Positions 53,609 to 62,664 of a stretch of DNA of 64,000 bases are shown here, piece by piece; positions within the stretch are counted from its first letter, which is position 1; each line of letters starts with the position of its first letter. Origin of the DNA: CAZAYP01 sp964489425 [NCBI: uncultured Verrucomicrobiota bacterium]. Its GTDB lineage: Bacteria; Verrucomicrobiota; Kiritimatiellia; RZYC01. Made by a program: the position numbers and the translations under genes. Location: assembly GCA_964489425.1 (NCBI GenBank), contig CAZAYP010000020.1, positions 11,667 to 75,666 on the forward strand. Direction: 5' to 3'. The notes beneath the pieces are model-generated. The model had not been told where the DNA came from. It made no database searches and was given only the letters and a program-made list of their open reading frames with translations.

Positions 53609-53931
53609 CATGCTCGTTCCATCCGGATGCAGATTCCGAATTCATAGATGCCGTCGCCTACTATGAAGACTGCGAGAGCGGTCTCGGACTTGATTTCTCT
53701 CGCGAGATTTACACCGCAATCCAAAACGCGGTTGACTATCCAGCTATGTGGCCCGAACTAGACGTGGATATCCGTCGATGTCTTGTCCATCGATTCCCAT
53801 ATGGGGTGCTATACAGTATTGAACCCAATGGCATATTCATCCTCGCCGTGATGAACTTACACCGCGACCCAGACTGCTGGAAACACAGGTTGGGAACCAG
53901 CGAACAAACACCCGAAACGTACCCGCAGTAA
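53605..53931 (+). CDS. RelE/ParE-superfamily toxin
   Basis: The product is 108 residues from ATG 53605. The order 'FHPDADSEFIDAVAYYEDCESGLGLDFSREI' (~4-34), 'YPAMWPEL', 'DIRRCLVHRFPYGVLYSIEPNGIFILAVMNLHRDPDCWKHR' (~64-100) fits ParE/RelE toxins: the 'A-x-x-Y-Y' helix, 'R-R-x-L-x-x-x-F-P-Y-x-x-x-Y', and a C-terminal 'V-x-x-x-x-R-x-P-x-x-W'-like end. Whether it cuts mRNA (RelE) or targets gyrase (ParE) cannot be told. The preceding antitoxin overlaps it by four bases. The pair sits next to a repeat in an otherwise envelope-related region, which suits mobile or locally acquired DNA. Confidence 0.85.
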   Translation: MTCSFHPDADSEFIDAVAYYEDCESGLGLDFSREIYTAIQNAVDYPAMWPELDVDIRRCLVHRFPYGVLYSIEPNGIFILAVMNLHRDPDCWKHRLGTSEQTPETYPQ

Positions 53932-53950
53932 ACCCTCAGGAGCCTGTCCC

Positions 53951-55048
53951 ATGACTATTCGCGCTGTCCGCCCTCTCGCTGTCGTTGCCCTGCTGGTCCT
54001 GGGGCTTGCACCCATGGCATGGGCCGCGGGGAAAGCCACCGCCAGCACCACCAACGCTCCGCCCGTGCCCGTGGCCATGGCGCCGGCGGCCATGCCGGTG
54101 CAACTCATCGTCGAGCCGGACCAGGGCCGCGCCGCGGTTTTGGCCGGCATCGGCAACGCGCAGCAGACCATCACGCTGACCATTTATGAAATCAACGACT
54201 TGCAGATCAACGCCGCGCTGATCGCGGCCGTCAAGCGCGGGGTCAAGGTCCGGATTTTGTACAATTATTACTCGTTTTACCATGAGGGTCGCGCCAGCGT
54301 GGTGGCGCCCATGATGGCCACGTTCACGCAGGCCGGCATCGCCTGCCAGGAAGCGCCCGAGCGCTTTGCCATTACCCACCAGAAAACATTTGTGTTCGAT
54401 GGGCGCACGGCGATCATCATGACGTTTAACCTGACCACGTCGTATTTCGGCGGCACGCGCGATTTTGGCGTGATCACCAGTGAACCCGCGCTGGTGGCGG
54501 AAATCGTCAAAGTGTTTGAGGCCGACTGGACCAACGCGCCGGTGACACCGACCGAGCCGGCGCTGGTCTGGAGCCCGGTCAACTCGCGCGTCAAGATCAC
54601 GGCGGTGATCACCAATGCCCAGCGCACGCTGGAGTTGTACAACGAGGAGGCGTCCGATAAACAGTGCATGGCGGCTTTGGCCGCGGCCGCGCAGCGCGGC
54701 GTCAAGGTGCGCTTTATCACGGCCGTGCTGGGCACCAGCACCAACGATGGCAACGCCGCGGGCCGGGCCCAGTTGAACGCCGCCGGCGCCCAGGCCATAC
54801 CCGCCAGTTTCTATTACATCCACGCCAAGATGGTGCTGGCCGATTACGCCACCCCGCAGGCGTTGGTGTACCTTGGCTCAGAGAACATTTCCGAGTTCTC
54901 GCTGGACCGCAACCGCGAGCTGGGTATCCTGCTGAACCAGACCAATGTGCTGGACACCTTGCACGCCGTGTTCGAGCAAGATTGGGCGCGGGCCAACGAA
55001 ATCGCCGCGGCCGCAAAGTCGAAACCTGTGCCTGCGCAAGCGCAGTAG
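53951..55048 (+). CDS. Exported phospholipase-D-like (HKD) protein
   Basis: The product is 365 residues. A signal peptide covers residues ~1-26 (V-A-L-L-V-L-G-L-A-P-M-A-W-A-A), followed by a Thr/Ala/Pro-rich linker to ~48. Two HKD motifs are complete: H-Q-K-T-F-V-F-D ('ITHQKTFVFDGRTAIIMTFN') and H-A-K-M-V-L-A-D ('YIHAKMVLADY', then 'YLGSENIS'). The two halves form the usual PLD pseudo-dimer. Family members are cardiolipin synthases, phospholipases or Nuc-type endonucleases; the signal peptide and lack of other membrane segments suggest a periplasmic or secreted phosphodiesterase. It starts 19 bases after the toxin stop, but that is probably accidental. Confidence 0.85.
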   Translation: MTIRAVRPLAVVALLVLGLAPMAWAAGKATASTTNAPPVPVAMAPAAMPVQLIVEPDQGRAAVLAGIGNAQQTITLTIYEINDLQINAALIAAVKRGVKVRILYNYYSFYHEGRASVVAPMMATFTQAGIACQEAPERFAITHQKTFVFDGRTAIIMTFNLTTSYFGGTRDFGVITSEPALVAEIVKVFEADWTNAPVTPTEPALVWSPVNSRVKITAVITNAQRTLELYNEEASDKQCMAALAAAAQRGVKVRFITAVLGTSTNDGNAAGRAQLNAAGAQAIPASFYYIHAKMVLADYATPQALVYLGSENISEFSLDRNRELGILLNQTNVLDTLHAVFEQDWARANEIAAAAKSKPVPAQAQ

Positions 55049-55258
55049 AGCAGGGGGAGGGTTCGCTCGAGCAGGCGCCCTCCGTGGCACCGATTCCAAA
55101 CTGTGCGCACAGGCTTTTATTTTCATCTCAAAAGACTATCGCAATGCTTTGTTGGCCAGCAGGATGCACATTGGCAATAAATATTTCGTCGAAACGCTTA
55201 ACCTTTGCTCCGTCCGTGGGTATTGAATTACATGAGCGGCATTGAGGGCCAAGGCATG

Positions 55259-55287
55259 TTGGATGCCATGGGTTACGGGATTATAAA
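55259..55287 (+). promoter_or_regulatory. Possible promoter of the GH57 gene
   Basis: TTGGAT (55259-55264) and TATAAA (55282-55287) are 17 bases apart, at the end of the 257-base gap between the PLD-like and GH57 genes. The -10 is good; the -35 matches only three of six positions. The leader would be only about 12 bases, including a GAGGTGG ribosome site. The rest of the gap is AT-richer than its surroundings with no other feature seen. Confidence 0.35.
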
Positions 55288-55305
55288 ACGGATGGACGAG
55301 GTGGA

Positions 55306-58300
55306 ATGATGAGCAGGAAAAACATGGGTGCGCAGCCGGGATGGGCCTTCTTTGCGGCGGTGGCGGTGACGGGATTCATGGCCGTATGGCCAGCCATGGC
55401 GGCCAACAACAATGTTTATATCAGCCGGTTCTGGCATAATCATCAACCCATTTACTGGCCGGAATGGAACGGCAACGGCAGCCAGACCGAACGCATCCAG
55501 TATGCCTGGGACTCCATTGTGCTCAAAGACGGCCAGAAATACAGCACCGCGGTCGGGCATCCGGAAAACAACCTGACCGATATCTTCGGGCTGGAAGACC
55601 GCAAGGCCGCGTACCAGGGCCGGCCGCGCGATTCGCTGGCGGGCATCACCAACGCTGGCGGGTTCGCGATCAGCTACTCCGGGTCCTTGATCGACAATGT
55701 TCGCAACCTGGGCGGCAACGGACAGCTTGGTTACAGCAGCACCTGGTACGACGGCAACCGTGAAGCCAGCGGCTGGACCACACCCGCCGGCAGCCGCCGG
55801 CTGGACCTGGTCGGCTTCACCTACCATCACTCGCTGGGCTGCCTGCTGCCCAAGGAAGTCTTCCGTAAAGAGCTCCAGATTTTCAAGCAGGCGTGGTGGA
55901 AGGCATGGAACAAAAACGCTGACTTGAGCGACCATTCCAAGGGCTTTTTTCCCACGGAAATGGCGTTTTCGCCCACCATGGTGGACGTGCTGGTGGATGA
56001 AGGGTACCAGTGGACCATCGTGGCGAGCCACCACTTGAGCCGCACCTGCCCCACCTACTTCAACTACGCCAACCCGACCGGCACGTATAACATCTACTCC
56101 AGCCCGCCCAACCGCGCGGACTTGCTGGGACCGTCGCCCACCTCGGGGTGGTGGTACAACATGCCCAATCCCGGCCAGGGATCCTGGAACGTGTCGCCGC
56201 ATGCGTACCAGCTCCACAAGGCAAAATATGTCAACCCCGCGACGGGCGCCGAGAAAACCATGGTGATGGTACCGTCGGACGATTCGTTAAGTTACGTGGC
56301 CGGATACAGCGGCGCGCAGATCGGGATGGTGAACGATAACATTTCGCCGCAAGCCGGCGACTCGGCCCGCCCGGCCATGGTGATGCCCGCCACCGACGGC
56401 GACAACGCCTGGGGCGGCGGCTACAGTTCGTGGATGGAGTCTGTGCCTGGGTTCTTCAGCGCCGCGCTGAGCCAGGGCTACCACGTTACCACCCCGCAGG
56501 ATTTCGTGAACTCGTTCGGCGCGGCGGCGCCCGTGGCGCACGTGGAAGACGGGGCTTGGATTTTCCCGGAAAGCGATTATGGGTCGCCGTATTTTCTGAA
56601 GTGGCTCGAGCCGCCGCTGGGGACCAACGCCACCCGGTATCCCAACACCATGGCGGACCTGGAAACGCCCGGGTTTGCGCTCAAGTTCTGGAGCTGGGCG
56701 CCGGTCGTTGCCGGGGCTAACTGGTGCGAGACTGCCGAACAAATCTACGAGGGGGAAGGCGGTTCCGTGGCGGCGTGGAAAATCCAGGCTCCCTACGACT
56801 GGGACGGCGTCTCCACCAGCCCGAACGTCGTTGAACGGGCATGGCACATCTACCTCGGCGGCCTGGACTCCGGGTTCAATTATTATGGCGGACTGGGCAA
56901 CGATGATGAAGTCAAGCAGTCGCTCGCCACGCGCCGGGCCATTGAACTGCTGCAGACCTACATGAGCACCCGGCTCGCCAGCGACCTGACCCCGCCCACG
57001 GTGTTCAAGCCTCAACGATTTCCCTGGAACCCCGGCGGCCATACTTTCGGCTGGTTCAACAGCTACGGAGTCGGCACCAACGCCGCGTACTTGAAGAAGA
57101 TGGGCTCCGAGTTCTACGTGTGGACCCATGCTTACGACGTCAACGGCATCACCAACATCGTTCTCAAGGTGCGCCTGGATACGGATGGCGTCAACACCAT
57201 GGACAACAACCAGAACGAGACCTACGCGGGCGGTGTCGATGTCAGTTCCTGGGCCAGCGTGGCCATGACCAAGCGCGTCCTGCCCAACACCCAGGCGGCG
57301 TTGAATGCCGCGGCCAACAACGGGCAAATCGATTATTTTCCCGAGGCCCTTTCCCCTAACATCGCGGATTATTACTTCACCAAGATCACGGATGGTACGG
57401 TCTCCGGTTTCCGTGGCAAGCTGCTGGATTACTATATCGAGGCATATGACGGCCGCGGCAACGTAGCGCGCTCCGACATCCAGCACGTGTATGTGGAAAA
57501 CGACGGCGGCGGCAGCAGCGGCGAAGCATCCAGCGCCACGTTCTCCAGCGATCCGCGCGATTGCGCGCCGCTCACGGTTACCTACAAGGCGGGCACGGGT
57601 GTGCTCAGCAACAGCGTGCCGGTGCAGATGCAAATCAGCTTCGATCAGGGCACCAACTGGACGCTGTATTCCATGACCCATGTCGGCGGCGGCACCTCCA
57701 CCTACGCGGTGGGCACGGTGCCGGACAACGCGCCCAGCGCCATCGTGTGGTTCCAGAACGAGGGCGGCACGATCGTGGACAGCCGCGGCGGACTGAACTG
57801 GTCCACCAGCATCCGCGACTGCGACGCGCCCACCGGCCCGTCGTCCGCCACCACGGACCCCGCGAACCCGAACGGCTGCGACCCGGTGAGCATCATCTAT
57901 ACGCCGGGCACCGGGGTGCTGCAGAACGCGTCCACCGTGTACATTCACGTCGGATATAACGGCTGGACGAATGTGGTCACCCCTGACCCGGCCATGAGCA
58001 AGTCCGGGTACACCTGGCGCTACACATACACGCCCGAGCCTGGCACGCTGCTGATCGATGTGGCGTTCAACAATGGCGCGGGCACGTGGGACAGCCATGG
58101 CGGCAGCGACTGGCATTTTGCCGTGTCCAACTGCGAGGCCGTGGTCGTCCCCGACGGCGTAGTCATCACCAACCCGGCCGTGGAAATCGTGACCGTGGCC
58201 TATGCGTCCAGCAACCTCACGCTCCAGGGCACGGCGGGCAGCGCCACGACCGGGCATTTGAGCTGGTCCAACACGCTGACGCGCGCCGGGGGCACCCTGG

Positions 58301-59490
58301 CCAAGGCCACCCGCTGGTCGGTCGCCGGCGTCGCGCTGGCCGTGGGCACCAACGTCATCAGCGTGACTGGCACCAACTCAAGCGCCGCCGGGCGCAGCTC
58401 TTCCGACGATGCCGCGCAAGCCGCCTATGCCGACGGCTGGGTGACGGGCGATAACGGCGGCACCGGCTGGGGTGGCGGATGGACCCTGGGCGCCAGCGGC
58501 AGCGGCGGCCAGTTCATTGCCAATTCCAACGCCAATGCTACCCTCAACATCACTTCACCGGCGTTTGGCCTGTGGGCCAATGGCGGCGGATCGGCGGATG
58601 CCGTGCGGCCGTTCTCGGCCTCGCTGCAGGTTGGCCAAACGCTGAGCCTGGAATTCGAGAACAACGGCATCCAGGCCGGCGGCAGCGTGGGGTTCGGGTT
58701 GCAGAACGCCGGCGGCACCAACCTGATCGAGTTCTATTTCCCCGGCGGCGAGGCCAATTACAAGGTCAGCGACAGCGTGACCGGGCGCGATACCGGACTG
58801 GGCTGGCGCAACTCCGGCTGGAATATTGCCTTCACCCTCACGGCGGCGGCGACCTACCAGATGACCGTGGGCACCAACGTGATTTCCGGTACGCTGGCGG
58901 CTTCTGCCGACCAGGGTCTCCGCCGGTTCCGGTTCTGGAACTTCAACGCCGGCAGCGGCGGCGATGCGGACGCGTTTTTCAACAAGCTGCAGATCTCCGG
59001 CGGGTCCGGCGGCGCGGCCAGCGTAACCGGCGACACGGTGACGGTCATCCGCGAGGCTGACCAGGTGGATACTGATGGCGACGGGTTGCCGGACGAGTGG
59101 GAGAACGCCAACGGGCTGGATCCCAACAGTTCCAATGGCGTTAACGGCGCCAGCGGAGATTTGGACAATGACGGGTTCCCCAACCTGCACGAGAACTGGC
59201 TCGGAACCTCGCCCACCAATCCGCTGTCCGGCCTCCTGATGAATGGCGCGGGGGTGGCCACCCAGACGTATCCCCGCGTGAACTGGCTCTCCGTGGGGGG
59301 GCGCAGCTACGATGTCCAGTACCTTGACAACCTGGGCCATGGCGGTGGGTTCCAGACCGCGGTCACGGTTACCGAGACCGGCGTGGGTGACGGCACGGCC
59401 ACCAACCGTTCGTTCGACGACGATTATACCCATACCGGCGGCCCGCCCACCAACGGCTTCCGGGCCTATCGCATCCGCCTGCACCGGTAG
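55306..59490 (+). CDS. Secreted GH57 glycoside hydrolase with starch-binding-like modules
   Basis: The product is 1394 residues. The signal peptide ends near A-M-A (residue ~32). The GH57 catalytic domain fills ~35-560: H44-N-H46-Q-P ('FWHNHQPIYWP'), the likely nucleophile E218 in 'FFPTEMAFSP', and the acid D364 in 'PATDGDNAWGGGYSS'. GH57 enzymes act on alpha-glucans such as starch or glycogen. After a linker, two CBM25-like modules follow (~742-835 and ~844-938; 'TVYIHVGYNGWTNVV', 'NNGAGTWDSHGGSDWHF'). A beta domain at ~1040-1240 precedes calcium-binding 'DTDGDGLPDEWEN' and 'DLDNDGFPNLHEN' loops (~1255-1310), and a C-terminal beta domain ends 'FRAYRIRLHR'. This is much larger than typical cytoplasmic GH57 enzymes and is built for extracellular polysaccharide. 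Confidence 0.88.
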   Translation: MMSRKNMGAQPGWAFFAAVAVTGFMAVWPAMAANNNVYISRFWHNHQPIYWPEWNGNGSQTERIQYAWDSIVLKDGQKYSTAVGHPENNLTDIFGLEDRKAAYQGRPRDSLAGITNAGGFAISYSGSLIDNVRNLGGNGQLGYSSTWYDGNREASGWTTPAGSRRLDLVGFTYHHSLGCLLPKEVFRKELQIFKQAWWKAWNKNADLSDHSKGFFPTEMAFSPTMVDVLVDEGYQWTIVASHHLSRTCPTYFNYANPTGTYNIYSSPPNRADLLGPSPTSGWWYNMPNPGQGSWNVSPHAYQLHKAKYVNPATGAEKTMVMVPSDDSLSYVAGYSGAQIGMVNDNISPQAGDSARPAMVMPATDGDNAWGGGYSSWMESVPGFFSAALSQGYHVTTPQDFVNSFGAAAPVAHVEDGAWIFPESDYGSPYFLKWLEPPLGTNATRYPNTMADLETPGFALKFWSWAPVVAGANWCETAEQIYEGEGGSVAAWKIQAPYDWDGVSTSPNVVERAWHIYLGGLDSGFNYYGGLGNDDEVKQSLATRRAIELLQTYMSTRLASDLTPPTVFKPQRFPWNPGGHTFGWFNSYGVGTNAAYLKKMGSEFYVWTHAYDVNGITNIVLKVRLDTDGVNTMDNNQNETYAGGVDVSSWASVAMTKRVLPNTQAALNAAANNGQIDYFPEALSPNIADYYFTKITDGTVSGFRGKLLDYYIEAYDGRGNVARSDIQHVYVENDGGGSSGEASSATFSSDPRDCAPLTVTYKAGTGVLSNSVPVQMQISFDQGTNWTLYSMTHVGGGTSTYAVGTVPDNAPSAIVWFQNEGGTIVDSRGGLNWSTSIRDCDAPTGPSSATTDPANPNGCDPVSIIYTPGTGVLQNASTVYIHVGYNGWTNVVTPDPAMSKSGYTWRYTYTPEPGTLLIDVAFNNGAGTWDSHGGSDWHFAVSNCEAVVVPDGVVITNPAVEIVTVAYASSNLTLQGTAGSATTGHLSWSNTLTRAGGTLAKATRWSVAGVALAVGTNVISVTGTNSSAAGRSSSDDAAQAAYADGWVTGDNGGTGWGGGWTLGASGSGGQFIANSNANATLNITSPAFGLWANGGGSADAVRPFSASLQVGQTLSLEFENNGIQAGGSVGFGLQNAGGTNLIEFYFPGGEANYKVSDSVTGRDTGLGWRNSGWNIAFTLTAAATYQMTVGTNVISGTLAASADQGLRRFRFWNFNAGSGGDADAFFNKLQISGGSGGAASVTGDTVTVIREADQVDTDGDGLPDEWENANGLDPNSSNGVNGASGDLDNDGFPNLHENWLGTSPTNPLSGLLMNGAGVATQTYPRVNWLSVGGRSYDVQYLDNLGHGGGFQTAVTVTETGVGDGTATNRSFDDDYTHTGGPPTNGFRAYRIRLHR

Positions 59491-59514
59491 GCGCGGCGGC
59501 CCGCCGGCCCGGCG

Positions 59515-60705
59515 CTATCCCGGCCCGGGTCGCAGTTCCCATGCGCAGGGCAGATGGAACACCCCGGCGGCGCCGCTGGCGTCGTGGACCACGAACGGGT
59601 GCAGGTCTTCCTGGCGGTGGTACTGGGTGGCGTGGTCCCACGAGTGCACGGCCAGGGACAGGAAGAACCGGCCTTTCATCAGGTGCAGCGGGCCGATGCT
59701 TAACCGCATGGTCCCGGGTCCCTCGATGGCGGCCATGGGATAACCCGCGATCTGGGTGTTGGAACCGAACACGTGGAACGCGTTGGCGGTCTTGACCCCG
59801 AACCCGAACACGGGCCGGTCCACGCGCGTTTTGGCGAAGTAGTCGATCTCCACCACCATGCGGCTGCCGGTGGCAAAGGTGTCGGTCTCGTGCCCGGCCT
59901 CGTCCAGCAGGCGCACCTGCCGCATCTCCACCTCGCGCGTGCCGTATTCCTCCACATTGATCATCCCGATCCGGCCCATGTAGGATTTGAGGTAGGAAAA
60001 CAGCACCTCGCCTGGCGGGCCGCGCTGCACCAGGCGGCCGCCGTGGATCAGCAGCACCTCGTCGCAGAACGCCTCGACCGTGTCCAGTGCGTGCGACACG
60101 AACAGCAGCGTTTTGCCGGCCTGCTGGAACTTGCGGATGCGGTCCAGGCACTTCATCTGGAACGCCGTGTCACCCACGGCCAGCACCTCGTCAATGAGCA
60201 GGATGTCCGGGTTCATTTCCACGGCAATGGCAAAGGCCAGGCGCACGTACATCCCGCTGGAATAGTGCTTGACCGGCATGTCAATAAAATCGCGGATCTC
60301 CGCGAAGTCCACGATGCCGTCGAATTTCCGGCGCACATCCTCGCGCGGGATGCCGAGGATCGCGGCGTTGAGGTACACGTTCTCGCGGCCGGAGAGGTCC
60401 GGGTGGAACCCGGCGCCCAGCTCCAGCAACGAGGAGATCCGGCCGTGGGCCCGGACCGACCCCTCCGTGGGCGTGATCGTGCCGGCCACCAGCCCAAGCA
60501 ACGAGCTCTTGCCCGCGCCGTTGGGGCCCACGACGCCCACCGTCCGGCCGGCCGGGATGCTGAAATCCGCGCCGCGGATGGCCCAGAACTTTTCCGCGGG
60601 CGGGCGCCGGAACAGGCCGCGCGACAGCGATCCAAACAGCGTCGGCGCGCCCAGGCCCCGCACGGTGTAGCACTTGCCCAGGCTGCATGCTTCGATGGCG
60701 TTCAT
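59515..60705 (-). CDS. Polysaccharide ABC exporter ATPase (Wzt-like) with C-terminal binding domain
   Basis: The product is 396 residues from ATG 60705. The ATPase has Walker A 'GPNGAGKSS' (60-68), the 'ELGAGFHPDLSGRENVYLN' stretch typical of polysaccharide exporters, the signature 'YSSGMYVRLAFAIA', Walker B 'DILLIDEVLAVGD' and the H-loop 'FVSHALD'. The last ~150 residues, with 'VEIDYFAKTRVDRPVFGFGVKT', form a Wzt-type beta-sandwich that reads the end of the finished glycan before export. The permease gene lies one base upstream. It converges with the GH57 gene, 24 bases apart. Substrate is probably an O-antigen- or teichoic-like polymer built on an undecaprenyl carrier; no glycan synthesis genes are adjacent. 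Confidence 0.93.
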   Translation of the reverse strand: MNAIEACSLGKCYTVRGLGAPTLFGSLSRGLFRRPPAEKFWAIRGADFSIPAGRTVGVVGPNGAGKSSLLGLVAGTITPTEGSVRAHGRISSLLELGAGFHPDLSGRENVYLNAAILGIPREDVRRKFDGIVDFAEIRDFIDMPVKHYSSGMYVRLAFAIAVEMNPDILLIDEVLAVGDTAFQMKCLDRIRKFQQAGKTLLFVSHALDTVEAFCDEVLLIHGGRLVQRGPPGEVLFSYLKSYMGRIGMINVEEYGTREVEMRQVRLLDEAGHETDTFATGSRMVVEIDYFAKTRVDRPVFGFGVKTANAFHVFGSNTQIAGYPMAAIEGPGTMRLSIGPLHLMKGRFFLSLAVHSWDHATQYHRQEDLHPFVVHDASGAAGVFHLPCAWELRPGPG

Positions 60706-60706
60706 G

Positions 60707-61513
60707 TTACAGGTAATCCGCAAAGTTACGCTGCGCGCGCTGGAACCCGGCGTAGGCCGCCAGCAGCAGGACCAGCGGCCAGGCCCAGCCCACCCACGCG
60801 GCCGCTGACCACGGGAAGGTGGCGCCCGGCACCTGCAGCACGCGGTAGCCGGTGATGATCACGCTCAGCGGGTTCAGCATGAACAGGTCGCGCACCCAGG
60901 GCAGGTTGGCTGCCAGCTGGTCCACCAGGCTCAACGGATACATGACCGGGCTCATGAAAAACCACGCGCTGATGAACAGGCCGACCAGGTGGCGCGTGTC
61001 GCGGAACACCACTTGCGCGGCGCCCAGCAGCAGGCTCAGCCCGAGATTGAACAGGGTGTGGTACAGCACCAGCAGCGGCAGGGCCGCAACCAGCGGGGAC
61101 AGCCCCAGCCCGCGCCACGCCAGCAACCCGGCCACGAGCACGAGCTGGATGACGAGGGTGAACAGGTAGTTGATCAGCGCCGAGACCACCACCGACAGCG
61201 GCAGCAGGATCCGCGGGAAAAACACCTTCTTCACCAGGTTGGCGTTGCCCGCGATGCTTTCCATCCCGCCGGTCACGCATTGCACCGTGTACTGCCACGC
61301 AAACACGCCGATCAGCACGTCCTCGTACTGCATGGGAAACCCGCGGCCGGCCAGCAGGCGCAGGAAAAAGATGTAAATAACCGCCATGAACAGGGGCGTG
61401 ATCATGGTCCACAGGAATCCCATCACCGACCCCTTGTAGCGGCTCTTGAGGTCGCGGGCCGCCAGGTTCCAGAGCAGTTCCCGGTGGCGGATGATCGTGG
61501 CAACCATGTTCAT
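60707..61513 (-). CDS. Polysaccharide ABC exporter permease (Wzm-like)
   Basis: The product is 268 residues from ATG 61513, the usual Wzm size; an in-frame ATG at 61597 would add 28 residues and has no better ribosome site. The N-terminus 'IIRHRELLWNLAARDLKSRYKGSVMGFLW' (~6-34) is the family's hallmark amphipathic helix before the first of six membrane segments. 'SLVDQLAANLPWVRDLFMLNPLSVIITGYR' near the end is also characteristic. With the Wzt-like ATPase it would flip a lipid-linked polysaccharide across the inner membrane. It is divergent from the SUMF1-domain gene across ~95 bases. Confidence 0.92.
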   Translation of the reverse strand: MNMVATIIRHRELLWNLAARDLKSRYKGSVMGFLWTMITPLFMAVIYIFFLRLLAGRGFPMQYEDVLIGVFAWQYTVQCVTGGMESIAGNANLVKKVFFPRILLPLSVVVSALINYLFTLVIQLVLVAGLLAWRGLGLSPLVAALPLLVLYHTLFNLGLSLLLGAAQVVFRDTRHLVGLFISAWFFMSPVMYPLSLVDQLAANLPWVRDLFMLNPLSVIITGYRVLQVPGATFPWSAAAWVGWAWPLVLLLAAYAGFQRAQRNFADYL

Positions 61514-61608
61514 GGGGACAACATGAAACCGCAAACCCGCGCGGAACTCAATGAAATTGATGATTCCACCCTTGGTTAGCGGACGTGGTTGTGCCATACT
61601 CTGCCGGC

Positions 61609-62661
61609 GTGAAGCCGCGCCATGCCATCTTGAACGACCGGCCACCGCCTTGGTGGCCGCTGTGCCTATGGGCCGTGATCGGTTGGGGCTGGCCCGCGCT
61701 TGCGGCTGATTCTCCGGCCGCCTATGCGGCTGGCGCATCGCGGCGGGGTGTGGAACCGATCCTCAACCTTTTGTTGCCGGCCGCGCCCGCCTTGCCTGCG
61801 GAGATGGTGTTCATCCCTGCGGGCGCCTTCACGATGGGTAACGCCACCAACGTGTTCCCGGCCACCGAGGGATCGACCGACGAAGTGCCGATGCACGAGG
61901 TGCAGGCCAGCGGGTTTTACGTGGCGGCGCATGAAGTAACCAAGGCGCAGTGGGACGAGGTGTACACCTGGGCCGTGGCGCGTGGCTACAGCTTCGACCA
62001 CCCCGGCAGCGGCAAGGCCACGAATCATCCGGTCTTTGGGGTCAACTGGCACGATGTGGTCAAGTGGTGCAATGCGCGGAGCCAGCGGGAGGGCAGGGAC
62101 CCCTGTTACACGACCAACGGCGGGATCTACGCCTCCGGGCACAGCGCGCCGGACTGCAACTGGGCAGCCAACGGATACCGGTTGCCCACGGAAGCCGAGT
62201 GGGAGAAGGCCGCCCGCGGCGGGACCTCCGCGCGCCGTTTCCCGTGGCCTGATACCAACACCATCCAGCATACACGTGCTAATTACTTCAGCTACTGGTC
62301 GGACGGGCATCCGTATTACGTCTTCGACACCAATCCAACCGAGGGCGATTCCCCGGCCTATGCCGTGGGCGGCATGCCGTTTACCAGCCCGGTGGGAAGC
62401 TTCGCGGCCAACAGCTATGGGTTGCACGACATGGCCGGCAACGTCCGTGAGTGGTGCTGGGACTGGTATGGCAGCGGGTATTACCAGGCGGCGCCCGCAG
62501 CCGACCCGCGCGGCCCTGCCACGGGTAACGACCGCGTGATGCGCGGCGGCGGCTGGGACGGCTATGCCTACGAATGCCGGGTGGCCTGGCGCCTTGCCGT
62601 GGCCCCGGACCACGCCGACTTCAACGCCGGGTTCCGGGTGGTGCTCGGCGCAATCCAGTAA
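61609..62661 (+). CDS. Secreted SUMF1-domain (formylglycine-generating-enzyme-like) protein
   Basis: The product is ~350 residues. No ATG suits; I use GTG 61609 because it places a signal peptide (W-P-L-C-L-W-A-V-I-G-W-G-W-P-A-L-A-A) at the N-terminus, but GTG 61585 or 61591 are possible. The segment 'VEPILNLLLPAAP' precedes the domain. SUMF1 features are 'MVFIPAGAFTMGN', 'HEVTKAQW', 'VNWHDVVKWCNA', 'YRLPTEAEWEKAARGG' and 'GLHDMAGNVREWCWDW'. In formylglycine-generating enzymes two cysteines near the C-terminus bind copper; here 'RGGGWDGYAYECRVAWR' keeps only the second. It is therefore probably a non-FGE member of the family (a binding or surface protein). No sulfatase gene is near. Confidence 0.8.
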   Translation: MKPRHAILNDRPPPWWPLCLWAVIGWGWPALAADSPAAYAAGASRRGVEPILNLLLPAAPALPAEMVFIPAGAFTMGNATNVFPATEGSTDEVPMHEVQASGFYVAAHEVTKAQWDEVYTWAVARGYSFDHPGSGKATNHPVFGVNWHDVVKWCNARSQREGRDPCYTTNGGIYASGHSAPDCNWAANGYRLPTEAEWEKAARGGTSARRFPWPDTNTIQHTRANYFSYWSDGHPYYVFDTNPTEGDSPAYAVGGMPFTSPVGSFAANSYGLHDMAGNVREWCWDWYGSGYYQAAPAADPRGPATGNDRVMRGGGWDGYAYECRVAWRLAVAPDHADFNAGFRVVLGAIQ

Positions 62662-62664
62662 AGA

